Positions 1 to 6,839 of a DNA stretch of 14,750 nucleotides are shown in pieces. Below the pieces are notes generated by a model, which ran no database searches, had not been told where the DNA came from, and worked only from the letters and a program-made list of their open reading frames with translations. Where the stretch lies: positions 1 to 14,750 of the forward strand of contig DCFQ01000042.1 of the NCBI GenBank assembly GCA_002319915.1, read 5' to 3'. Position numbers and translations under genes: made by a program. The stretch comes from Bacteroidales bacterium UBA1800. Its GTDB lineage: Bacteria > Bacteroidota > Bacteroidia > Bacteroidales > VadinHA17. Position 1 is the first letter of the stretch. Each line of letters opens with the position of its first letter.

Positions 1-98
1 ATCGGCTTGTCGTAGACCGGAAGCATCTGCTTTGATATAGCACTGGTAATCGGGTATAGCCGCGTACCAGAACCACCGGCGAGAATAATACCTTTCAT
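1..98 (-). CDS. rfbA: Glucose-1-phosphate thymidylyltransferase, N-terminal fragment cut by the window edge
   Basis: Only the first 32 codons are visible; the gene continues past the left edge. Read on the minus strand from the ATG at 98-96, the peptide begins MKGIILAGGSGTRLYPIT and goes on to SKQMLPVYDKP. The G-G-S-G-T-R-L segment is the nucleotide-binding loop of sugar-nucleotidyltransferases, and the downstream K-Q-M-L-P-V-Y-D-K-P is typical of RmlA/RfbA, which makes dTDP-glucose from dTTP and glucose-1-phosphate for rhamnose and related deoxysugars. The gene lies 45 bp downstream of ugd on the same strand with no promoter or terminator visible between them, so co-transcription is likely. 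A UTP-type nucleotidyltransferase cannot be excluded from so short a piece, but the QMLPVYDKP stretch favours RfbA. Confidence 0.85.
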   Translation of the reverse strand, partial: MKGIILAGGSGTRLYPITSAISKQMLPVYDKP

Positions 99-143
99 TT
101 TGGTCGTTTAAAATTTCAGTATTAATACGGCAGGTTTGGATAA

Positions 144-1460
144 TTATTTTCTTCCAATCCCGAAATATCTGAACCCAAGCCTTCTTAACTCCTCAGGGTT
201 ATAGATGTTCCTTCCGTCAAAAATGACCTTGTTTTTTAACAGTCTGCCGATCATTGTAAAGTCGGGGAGATGGAATTCCGACCACTCGGTCATCAGTACC
301 ATCGCATCGGCCGAATCGATTGCATCATACGGGTCAGCGGCATAATAGATCCTGTCGCCGATAGCCTTTCTTGTTTCATCCATCGCGGCCGGATCGTACG
401 CCCTCACCTTTGCGCCGGCGTTCAGCAGGCGGCCAATGAGATGCAGGGAGAGAGATTCCCTTATGTCGTCGGTCTTCGGCTTGAATGAAAGGCCCCATAT
501 CCCAAGAGTCCTGTCTTTCAGATCATTGTTAAAGAATTTATTGATCTTGCCGAAAATGATGTTCTTCTGGAAATCATTCGCCAGTTCCACTGCCTTTACA
601 ACCTTAAGGTCATAGCCGTTATCGTCGGCGGTCTTAATGATTGCCTTTACGTCCTTCGGGAAGCATGATCCTCCATAACCGCTGCCGGGATAGAGGAATT
701 TGCTTCCGATCCTCGAATCGCTCCCTATCCCCTTTCTCACCTGGTTGATGTCGGCGCCAAGCACCTCGCAAAGGTTTGCCAGCTCATTGATGAAGCTGAT
801 CCTGGTAGCCAGCATGGCATTTGCAGCGTACTTGGTGAGCTCGGCAGACGCAATGTCCATGAAAAGGATCGGATGGTTGTTCAGAACGAATGGCATATAG
901 AGATTCCTCATTTTTTCGCCTGCCTGCTCATTGTCGACCCCGATAATGATCCTTTCGGGCCTGAGGAAATCCTCAATCGCTGCTCCTTCCTTCAGGAATT
1001 CGGGATTTGATGCAACATCAAAAGGAATATTTGCATTGCGTTTCAGGAGTTCATCCTTTATGGCTTTTCTGACCTTTTCCGCAGTACCCACCGGAACAGT
1101 GCTCTTGGTAGTGACAACAATGTAGTCTTCAAGATGCCTGCCAATTTCAGATGCAACATCGATTACATGCGAAAGATCGGCGCTTCCGTCTTCCCCGGAG
1201 GGAGTCCCGACTGCGATGAATATTATCTCGGCGCCCTGCAATGCCTCCCTGATGCTGCCCGTAAAGTGAAGCCGTCCCTTTTCCATATTCCTTTTCAGCA
1301 TCAGGTCGAGGCCTGGTTCAAATATCGGAACCCTGCCCTCCTTAAGCGAGCTGACCTTACCGGGGTCGTTGTCGACACAAACAACATTTACACCACTTTC
1401 AGCAAAACAGGTTCCCGTTACGAGTCCCACATATCCTGTACCGACAACAGCAATCTTCAT
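144..1460 (-). CDS. ugd: UDP-glucose 6-dehydrogenase
   Basis: This cytosolic enzyme oxidises UDP-glucose to UDP-glucuronate with two NAD+, supplying uronic-acid precursors for capsule, O-antigen or exopolysaccharide. The 438-residue length is normal for the bacterial UDP-glucose/GDP-mannose dehydrogenase family. Visible features are the N-terminal Rossmann NAD loop GTGYVGLVTG (residues 7-16), the acidic D30 at the end of the second strand, the central-domain motif ELTKYAANAM with the conserved K210 and N214, and the catalytic cysteine C266 within GSGYGGSCFPKD. The C-terminal UDP-binding domain begins near residue 310 and includes LGIWGLSFKPKTDDIRES. The ATG at 1460 is the natural start because the Rossmann strand follows at once. 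The gene is divergent from rpsA, and rfbA lies 45 bp downstream. UDP-N-acetyl-mannosaminuronate dehydrogenases are relatives, but the overall motifs fit Ugd best. Confidence 0.95.
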   Translation of the reverse strand: MKIAVVGTGYVGLVTGTCFAESGVNVVCVDNDPGKVSSLKEGRVPIFEPGLDLMLKRNMEKGRLHFTGSIREALQGAEIIFIAVGTPSGEDGSADLSHVIDVASEIGRHLEDYIVVTTKSTVPVGTAEKVRKAIKDELLKRNANIPFDVASNPEFLKEGAAIEDFLRPERIIIGVDNEQAGEKMRNLYMPFVLNNHPILFMDIASAELTKYAANAMLATRISFINELANLCEVLGADINQVRKGIGSDSRIGSKFLYPGSGYGGSCFPKDVKAIIKTADDNGYDLKVVKAVELANDFQKNIIFGKINKFFNNDLKDRTLGIWGLSFKPKTDDIRESLSLHLIGRLLNAGAKVRAYDPAAMDETRKAIGDRIYYAADPYDAIDSADAMVLMTEWSEFHLPDFTMIGRLLKNKVIFDGRNIYNPEELRRLGFRYFGIGRK

Positions 1461-1498
1461 AAGCTAAACACCTTTATTTCGGGTTATTATTGTTTATG

Positions 1499-1506
1499 CA
1501 AATATA
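1499..1506 (-). promoter_or_regulatory. Bacteroidetes -7 promoter element for ugd
   Basis: The minus strand reads TATATTTG here, an exact match to the Bacteroidetes primary-sigma -7 consensus TAnnTTTG. It lies 38 bp upstream of the ugd ATG, giving a predicted leader of about 30 nt. I see no convincing -33 TTG at the expected spacing, so the call rests on the -7 box and its position. Confidence 0.5.
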
Positions 1507-1645
1507 GCACAACAGGCGGATTAATAAAATATTACGCTTATGCCCTGTTTATCAGGCCAGTAACCCGGCTGCGGATACTTTAACATTGTTGCCTGAACCA
1601 TATTGCTTCCAGATATGTTAGAAATTCTTAAATGGCCTGCATAAA

Positions 1646-1677
1646 TTGGGGCTTTTCAATAAAAAGTGATATATTTG
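1646..1677 (+). promoter_or_regulatory. Bacteroidetes -33/-7 promoter for rpsA
   Basis: A TTG at 1646-1648 is followed 21 bp later by TATATTTG at 1670-1677. This matches the Bacteroidetes arrangement of a -33 TTG and a -7 TAnnTTTG with a spacer of about 19-21 bp. Transcription would begin near 1683-1685 and give an A/T-rich leader of about 55 nt before the rpsA ATG, with no Shine-Dalgarno sequence in it. A high-output housekeeping promoter is expected for S1. Confidence 0.6.
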
Positions 1678-1688
1678 CAACCACTTTT
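1662..1688. repeat. Inverted repeat bracketing the rpsA -7 box
   Basis: AAAAGTG at 1662-1668 and CACTTTT at 1682-1688 are perfect 7-bp inverted copies separated by 13 bp. The spacer contains the -7 element (TATATTTG begins at 1670), and the right arm falls on the predicted start of transcription. That is a classic operator position, but 7-bp A/T-rich arms can arise by chance, so a regulatory role is inference only. Confidence 0.35.
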
Positions 1689-1738
1689 AAGCAAAATAAT
1701 GTCTAACTTATTAATTATTAGTACTTTTAATTACGATT

Positions 1739-3832
1739 ATGACTGAACAGAAAAAGAAACCCGCAAAGAAAGAAAAGATTGAGGAGAATGATGAAGCTTT
1801 ACAGTCTGTCAAGAATGTTAATGCTGAAGAGAAATCCGAAACTGAGATCCCCGATGAAAATCCTGTGGCAAGTGAAGCTGAGGAAACTGTAACCGCAGAA
1901 GTTGCTTCTGATGAAGGTCATTCGGAAGAAGCGGTAGCAGCCGTCGTCAGTACAGCCGACGAAGCGGTTGAAGTTCAACCTGTCGCTGAAACAGCAGCCG
2001 CAGAAAAACCTGAAAAGAGAGTGGATGAAAGCAAACCCGGGACCAGGCCAACAAGATCAACTGACGAATTTGACTGGGATTCATTTGAAAGCGATGAGCT
2101 CCATACTTCCCCGAAGCACAAGGAGTACGAAGCCATGTACGACAAAACCCTTTCGACAGTTGCTGTTGATGAGGTGGTTACCGGAACAGTTATCCAGATG
2201 ACCCCCCGTGAGGTTGTGATCAATATAGGTTACAAATCGGAGGGTGTGGTGAGCCTTAACGAGTTCCGCTATAACCCCGGCCTGAAGGTAGGGGATACCG
2301 TTGAAGTGTACGTCGAGAGCCAGGAAGACAAGAAAGGTCAGCTTCTTCTTTCACACAAGAAAGCAAGAGCTATCAATTCCTGGGACAGGGTGAATGCTTC
2401 CCTCGAAAAGGATGAAATCATTACCGGTTACATCAAGTGCAGGACAAAGGGTGGAATGATCGTTGACGTATTCGGGATCGAAGCCTTCCTTCCCGGATCA
2501 CAGATCGATGTCAAGCCGATCCGCGACTATGATGTATTTGTAGGGAAAACTATGGAGTTCAAGGTTGTGAAGATCAACCAGGAATTCAAGAACGTCGTCG
2601 TATCGCACAAGGCACTCATCGAGGCTGAGCTTGAACAGCAGAAGAAAGAGATCATCGCCAAGCTTGAAAAAGGACAGGTCCTCGAAGGGACCGTTAAGAA
2701 TATCACATCGTACGGCGTATTTATCGACCTCGGCGGTGTTGACGGACTTATACATATTACAGATCTGTCGTGGGGCCGCGTCAATCACCCCGAAGAGATC
2801 GTCCAGCTCGACCAGAAGCTCAATGTTGTTATCCTTGACTTCGATGATGACAAGAAGCGCATCGCCCTTGGCCTGAAACAGCTTACCCCGCATCCATGGG
2901 ATTCGGTTGATCCCAATCTCAAGGTCGGTGACAAAGTAAAAGGCAAAGTAGTTGTGATGGCTGACTATGGTGCATTTGTTGAAATCGCACCGGGTGTCGA
3001 AGGACTTATACATGTTTCCGAAATGTCATGGTCGCAGCACCTCAGAAGCGCACAGGAATTCCTGAAGGTTGGGGATGAGGTTGAGGCCGTGATCCTTACA
3101 CTCGACAGGAACGAGAGGAAAATGTCGCTGGGGATCAAGCAGCTTAAGCCCGATCCGTGGCAGAATATTGAGGAAAAATACACTGTCGGATCGAGGCACA
3201 TGGCAAAGGTCAGGAACTTCACCAACTTCGGCGTTTTCGTTGAGATCGAAGAGGGCGTCGACGGACTAATCCATATTTCAGACCTTTCATGGACCAAGAA
3301 GATCAAGCATCCTGCTGAATTCACATCTATCGATTCTGAAATTGAAGTGATGGTTCTTGAGATCGACAAAGAGAACAGAAGGCTGAGCCTTGGTCATAAG
3401 CAGCTTGAAGAGAATCCCTGGGATGTATTTGAGAGCCTGTTCACATTTGACTCCGTTCACGAAGGTACAGTGATCGAGCTCTTCGACAAGGGAGCCGTTG
3501 TGGCTCTTCCTTATGGTGTCGAGGGATTTGTGACTCCCAAGCATCTTGTCAAGGAAGACGGAACACTCGCCAAAGTCGACGAGAAGCTCCTTTTCAAGGT
3601 TATTGAGTTCAACAAATCAGCCAAGAAGATCATCCTTTCCCATAGCAGGATATACGAAGATGAAAAGAAGGCTACTGAGAACGTGACCAGGAAAAGTGAT
3701 TCGGAAGCTCCTAAGAAATCCTCTAAAAAAGTGAAGCCGAATGTGGAGAAAACCACTCTTGGTGACATTACACAGCTTGCTGCACTGAAAGAAGAAATGG
3801 AAGAAAAAGAAAATAAAGCTTCCAAAAAATAG
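1739..3832 (+). CDS. rpsA: 30S ribosomal protein S1 with six S1 domains and a long acidic N-terminal tail
   Basis: S1 binds mRNA on the small ribosomal subunit and helps load transcripts, a role likely to matter in a phylum that hardly uses Shine-Dalgarno pairing. Six S1/OB-fold repeats can be traced: about residues 143-207, 225-292, 312-380, 396-467, 483-553 and 572-637. The middle copies carry the typical G-x-F-V/I-x-I and G-L-I-H-I/V-S/T motifs (for example DGLIHITDLSW, EGLIHVSEMSW, DGLIHISDLSW). Repeats 1, 2 and 6 are more divergent. Residues 1 to about 108 form a low-complexity Glu/Ala/Val-rich tail that precedes the conserved FDWDSFES segment. The C-terminus (about 640-697) is Lys/Glu-rich and probably disordered. 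At 697 residues it is about 100 longer than the roughly 600-residue Bacteroides proteins I recall. The ATG start is supported by a matching promoter and leader, with no Shine-Dalgarno sequence. The STAS gene follows after 36 bp. Confidence 0.95.
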   Translation: MTEQKKKPAKKEKIEENDEALQSVKNVNAEEKSETEIPDENPVASEAEETVTAEVASDEGHSEEAVAAVVSTADEAVEVQPVAETAAAEKPEKRVDESKPGTRPTRSTDEFDWDSFESDELHTSPKHKEYEAMYDKTLSTVAVDEVVTGTVIQMTPREVVINIGYKSEGVVSLNEFRYNPGLKVGDTVEVYVESQEDKKGQLLLSHKKARAINSWDRVNASLEKDEIITGYIKCRTKGGMIVDVFGIEAFLPGSQIDVKPIRDYDVFVGKTMEFKVVKINQEFKNVVVSHKALIEAELEQQKKEIIAKLEKGQVLEGTVKNITSYGVFIDLGGVDGLIHITDLSWGRVNHPEEIVQLDQKLNVVILDFDDDKKRIALGLKQLTPHPWDSVDPNLKVGDKVKGKVVVMADYGAFVEIAPGVEGLIHVSEMSWSQHLRSAQEFLKVGDEVEAVILTLDRNERKMSLGIKQLKPDPWQNIEEKYTVGSRHMAKVRNFTNFGVFVEIEEGVDGLIHISDLSWTKKIKHPAEFTSIDSEIEVMVLEIDKENRRLSLGHKQLEENPWDVFESLFTFDSVHEGTVIELFDKGAVVALPYGVEGFVTPKHLVKEDGTLAKVDEKLLFKVIEFNKSAKKIILSHSRIYEDEKKATENVTRKSDSEAPKKSSKKVKPNVEKTTLGDITQLAALKEEMEEKENKASKK

Positions 3833-3868
3833 AAAAATAGTTTAAATTGGGCTATTAAAACTATTGCT

Positions 3869-4207
3869 ATGGATTTCAATATAATGAGTCGGAATAATAG
3901 TACAGTAATCCAACTTCAGACTGAAAAGCTCGACACCCATATCGCTCCTGCCTTAAAATCTGAACTGGTACTTGTTTCAGGGAAGGGTGAGAAGAACATT
4001 ATCCTTGACCTGGAAAAATGCCAATATTGCGATTCTTCCGGCCTTAGCGCAATTCTTGTCGCAAACAGGCTCTGCAAAAATGCCGGGGGTACTTTCGTCC
4101 TGTGCGGACTGAGTGAAGCGGTTGAAAGACTCATCACAATTTCCCAGCTCGACACTGTTCTGACCATTACAACATCAGTTATTGAAGCTGAAAAAATGAT
4201 ATCCTGA
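3869..4207 (+). CDS. STAS-domain protein, anti-sigma-factor-antagonist type
   Basis: This 112-residue protein is a single STAS domain of the SpoIIAA/RsbV type. These cytosolic switch proteins are phosphorylated by an HPK-like serine kinase (the anti-sigma factor) and dephosphorylated by a PP2C-like phosphatase. The diagnostic segment is IILDLEKCQYCDSSGLSAI (residues 44-62), where D55-S56-S57-G58-L59 is the phosphorylation loop. A second STAS helix follows at ILVANRLCKNAGGTFVLCGL, and ERLITISQLDTVLTI is the usual C-terminal segment. An internal ATG at 3884 (residue 6) is an alternative start. It lies 36 bp after rpsA and 22 bp before rnz, so it is probably co-transcribed with them. No cognate kinase, phosphatase or sigma factor is adjacent, so its partner is unknown, and many Bacteroidetes STAS proteins work in switches that do not involve sigma factors. 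Confidence 0.88.
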   Translation: MDFNIMSRNNSTVIQLQTEKLDTHIAPALKSELVLVSGKGEKNIILDLEKCQYCDSSGLSAILVANRLCKNAGGTFVLCGLSEAVERLITISQLDTVLTITTSVIEAEKMIS

Positions 4208-4229
4208 ACAGAGAGAACGCAAAGTAAAA

Positions 4230-5153
4230 ATGAAACTGACCATTCTTGGGAGCAGTTCCGCTTTGCCGACATCCGAAAGATTTCCATCCGCTCATGTGCT
4301 CAATGCGCATGAGCGGTTGTTTTTAATCGACTGCGGAGAAGGCACGCAGATGCAGCTCCGCAAAGCTCGCCTACGGATCGGTAAGATCAGCCATATATTC
4401 ATAACCCATCTTCACGGCGACCACGTTTTCGGCCTCTACGGCCTGATCTCCACCTTCAGCCTGATGGGCAGGGAACACACTCTTTATGTTTATGCCCCGG
4501 AAAGATTCAGGGAGATGCTTACCTCACACCTGAAGGATTTTGATATCAACGTTAAATTTCCTATCGACTTTATCCCATTAACGGGGAACGATCCCATCAG
4601 GATTTATGATGATAAGTACTTGACGGTTACTTCATTCCCGCTCAAGCACAGGGTCGATGCCTATGGATTCCTCTTCCGGGAGAAGCCGGCAGACAGGAAT
4701 ATAATCAGGGAGGCGATCGATAAGTACCATATACCGACGGTAAGGATCCCTGCAATAAAAAAGGGTGAGGATTTCGTATCAGAGGACGGAACAGTTATAA
4801 AGAATGAAGAGATCACAAGGCCCCCGGCTGAGCCTTTGTCATACGCCTACTGCAGTGATACAAGCTACTTCAGGCGGCTTGCCGGGTTTGTCAGGGGTGT
4901 GTCGCTACTCTACCATGAAGCGACATTTGACAAAAGCCTGTCGGAATTGGCCAGGGTCACCGGCCATTCCACATCAGTCGATGCAGCACGGACGGCAAAG
5001 GAGGCACAAGCCAAAGCCCTGATCATCGGCCATTTCTCAGCCCGGTACAAGGACATTTCCTTCCTTGTGGCGGAGGCTTCCGAGATCTTCCCAAGGACTA
5101 TCGCGGCAGTCGACGGTGAAACATACGACATTGCCGAAATATCGAAATCGTAA
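4230..5153 (+). CDS. rnz: Ribonuclease Z (short form)
   Basis: This metallo-beta-lactamase-fold endonuclease removes the 3' trailer from tRNA precursors that lack an encoded CCA. Its 307 residues match the short bacterial RNase Z/ElaC form. Zinc ligands are recognisable in order: the THLHGDH motif (H60, H62, D64, H65), the histidine in FPLKHRVDAYGF, the aspartate in YCSDTSY, and the C-terminal histidine in IIGHFSARY. The N-terminus MKLTILGSSSALPT is the standard start, confirming the ATG at 4230. The start is preceded by an A-rich tract rather than a Shine-Dalgarno sequence. The gene sits 22 bp after the STAS gene and is followed by a 76-bp gap holding the guaA promoter. A strong hairpin lies inside its 5' coding region at 4288-4316. 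Confidence 0.95.
   Translation: MKLTILGSSSALPTSERFPSAHVLNAHERLFLIDCGEGTQMQLRKARLRIGKISHIFITHLHGDHVFGLYGLISTFSLMGREHTLYVYAPERFREMLTSHLKDFDINVKFPIDFIPLTGNDPIRIYDDKYLTVTSFPLKHRVDAYGFLFREKPADRNIIREAIDKYHIPTVRIPAIKKGEDFVSEDGTVIKNEEITRPPAEPLSYAYCSDTSYFRRLAGFVRGVSLLYHEATFDKSLSELARVTGHSTSVDAARTAKEAQAKALIIGHFSARYKDISFLVAEASEIFPRTIAAVDGETYDIAEISKS
4288..4316 (+). other. Strong RNA hairpin within the 5' coding region of rnz
   Basis: The 12-nt arms at 4288-4299 (CCGCTCATGTGC) and 4305-4316 (GCGCATGAGCGG) pair fully in RNA, with eleven Watson-Crick pairs and one U-G wobble around the 5-nt loop TCAAT. The stem starts 58 nt into the rnz coding sequence, over codons for residues 20-29 (S-A-H-V-L-N-A-H-E-R). 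I saw no comparably long perfect stem elsewhere by eye. It has no U-tract, so it is not a terminator. A role in translation or mRNA stability is inference. Confidence 0.55.
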
Positions 5154-5165
5154 TTAAAGATCAAC

Positions 5166-5173
5166 TATCTTTG
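5166..5173 (+). promoter_or_regulatory. Bacteroidetes -7 promoter element for guaA
   Basis: TATCTTTG matches TAnnTTTG exactly, 56 bp upstream of the guaA start and just after the rnz stop. The predicted leader is about 50 nt. No clear -33 TTG is seen at normal spacing. I saw no purine-riboswitch fold in the leader. Confidence 0.5.
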
Positions 5174-5229
5174 CACCTTTATTATATTGCCGTTCCAAAC
5201 GAGCGAGTATTAATTTAATTTCTCCGGAG

Positions 5230-6759
5230 GTGCAGGAAAAGATATTGATCCTTGATTTCGGATCGCAATATACACAGCTGATAGCCAGGCGTATCCGTGA
5301 ACTTAACGTTTACTGCGAGATCTATCCGTTCAATCATTTTCCTGAACCCGATCCTTCGGTTAAAGGAGTGATCCTTTCAGGCAGCCCGTATTCGGTCCGC
5401 GACTCGAATGCCCCGTCTCCCGACCTGGTATCCATAAAAGGCAGGATCCCTCTCCTCGGAGTCTGTTACGGGGCCCAGTTGCTTGTCCATTCAGGCGGAG
5501 GGAACGTTATGCCGTCGGCTGCAAGGGAGTATGGAAGGGCAAATCTTTTTTACATAAATAATGAGGACCTGCTGTTCACGGATGTTACACCGGGGACCCA
5601 GGTATGGATGTCGCATGGCGACACCATTACCGGAATGCCTGAAGGATTTGAGATTACCGGATCGACAAATGATGTGAAAGCCGGTGCCTTCAAAATCAAT
5701 GGGGAATCAACCTGGGGGATACAGTTTCATCCCGAGGTTTACCATACCACTGAAGGGACGACCATACTGAAAAACTTCGTTGCAAAGATTTGCGGATGCA
5801 GTATGAACTGGACTCCGGCATCTTTTGTCACATCGACGGTAGCCGAGCTCAGGAACAAACTGGGGAATGACAAGGTGATCCTCGGCCTGTCAGGAGGTGT
5901 CGACTCCTCTGTGGCAGCCTTCCTCCTGCATCGTGCGATCGGTAAAAACCTCACATGCATTTTCATCGATAACGGGCTTCTGAGGAAGAATGAATTTGAG
6001 ACGGTTGTCGACTCCTACAAGGGACTGGGACTAAATGTCGTAGCTGTGAGGGCAGGTGACAGGTTCCTCGATGAGCTCGAAGGAGTCAGCGATCCGGAGA
6101 AGAAACGGAAGATAATCGGAAGGGTATTCATCGAGGTGTTCGATGAGGAGGCACATAAGGTCAGGGACGTAAAATGGCTTGCACAGGGGACGATCTATCC
6201 CGATGTGATCGAGTCTGTTTCAGTGAACGGCCCTTCAGCCACTATAAAGTCGCACCATAATGTCGGCGGGCTGCCGGAGAAAATGCACCTTAAAGTGATC
6301 GAACCATTGAGGCTCCTTTTCAAGGATGAGGTAAGAAGGGCTGGTGAAGCTCTCGGCCTTCCCGGGTACATCCTTAAAAGGCATCCTTTTCCCGGGCCAG
6401 GACTGGCTATCAGGCTGCTTGGCAGTATCACCAGGGAAAAGCTTGAAATGCTGAAGGAAGCCGATAATATCTTTATCGAGGGCCTCAGGAAAAACAGCCT
6501 GTATGATTCAGTATGGCAGGCCGGTGTGATCCTGCTGCCCGTTCAGTCGGTTGGCGTAATGGGTGATGAAAGGACTTACGAGTATGCAGTGGTCTTGAGA
6601 GCCGTGGTCTCGACAGACGGCATGACAGCCGACTGGGCGAAGCTGCCTTATGATTTTCTTGGGTCCGTATCGAATGATATCATTAATAAGGTAAAGGGGA
6701 TCAACCGTGTAGTCTTTGACGTAAGCTCCAAGCCACCTTCGACGATCGAGTGGGAGTAG
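5230..6759 (+). CDS. guaA: GMP synthase (glutamine-hydrolysing)
   Basis: GuaA converts XMP to GMP using ATP and ammonia from glutamine, the last step of guanine nucleotide synthesis, in the cytosol. Residues 1 to about 190 are a class I glutamine amidotransferase domain with the catalytic cysteine in GVCYGAQLL (C79) and the His-Glu pair in QFHPEV (H167, E169). The ATP-pyrophosphatase domain follows with the P-loop LSGGVDSS (220-227). The C-terminal dimerisation domain carries KRHPFPGPGLAIRLLG and ends in the standard SSKPPSTIEWE. The 509-residue length is normal. The start is GTG at 5230, since the family N-terminus (QEKILILDFGSQYTQLI) begins there and no in-frame ATG lies just upstream. A GGAGG overlaps the GTG itself, too close to act as a Shine-Dalgarno site. 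It has its own promoter and is the first gene of the second plus-strand block. Confidence 0.97.
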   Translation: MQEKILILDFGSQYTQLIARRIRELNVYCEIYPFNHFPEPDPSVKGVILSGSPYSVRDSNAPSPDLVSIKGRIPLLGVCYGAQLLVHSGGGNVMPSAAREYGRANLFYINNEDLLFTDVTPGTQVWMSHGDTITGMPEGFEITGSTNDVKAGAFKINGESTWGIQFHPEVYHTTEGTTILKNFVAKICGCSMNWTPASFVTSTVAELRNKLGNDKVILGLSGGVDSSVAAFLLHRAIGKNLTCIFIDNGLLRKNEFETVVDSYKGLGLNVVAVRAGDRFLDELEGVSDPEKKRKIIGRVFIEVFDEEAHKVRDVKWLAQGTIYPDVIESVSVNGPSATIKSHHNVGGLPEKMHLKVIEPLRLLFKDEVRRAGEALGLPGYILKRHPFPGPGLAIRLLGSITREKLEMLKEADNIFIEGLRKNSLYDSVWQAGVILLPVQSVGVMGDERTYEYAVVLRAVVSTDGMTADWAKLPYDFLGSVSNDIINKVKGINRVVFDVSSKPPSTIEWE

Positions 6760-6839
6760 AGAGGGTATATTGGTCTGCCTGATTGCACGACCCTAAAGTA
6801 ATTAAATGCGAGATTTGGAGTTATATATAGTGAGGTAGG

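Noticed and set aside
1134..1583. 149-codon open frame on the plus strand overlapping the 5' part of ugd and the ugd-rpsA gap
   Set aside because: Most of it is antisense to the NAD-binding domain of Ugd, and it reads through the ugd promoter. No family resemblance is visible.
2498..3013. 171-codon open frame on the minus strand within rpsA
   Set aside because: It is antisense to S1 repeats 2-4, which are clearly real; the frame stays open only because of their repeated codon pattern.
5174..5229. Possible purine riboswitch in the guaA leader
   Set aside because: The leader is only about 50 nt and A/T-rich. I found neither paired P1-P3 helices nor the conserved loop bases of a purine aptamer.
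6762..6794. AGGGT/ACCCT inverted repeat after guaA as a terminator
   Set aside because: The arms are 5 bp and separated by 23 nt, with no U-run after the second arm.
6811..6818. AGATTTGG upstream of the S41 peptidase as a -7 promoter box
   Set aside because: It has the TTTG part but lacks the TA at the expected position, so it does not meet the TAnnTTTG pattern matched by the other five sites.
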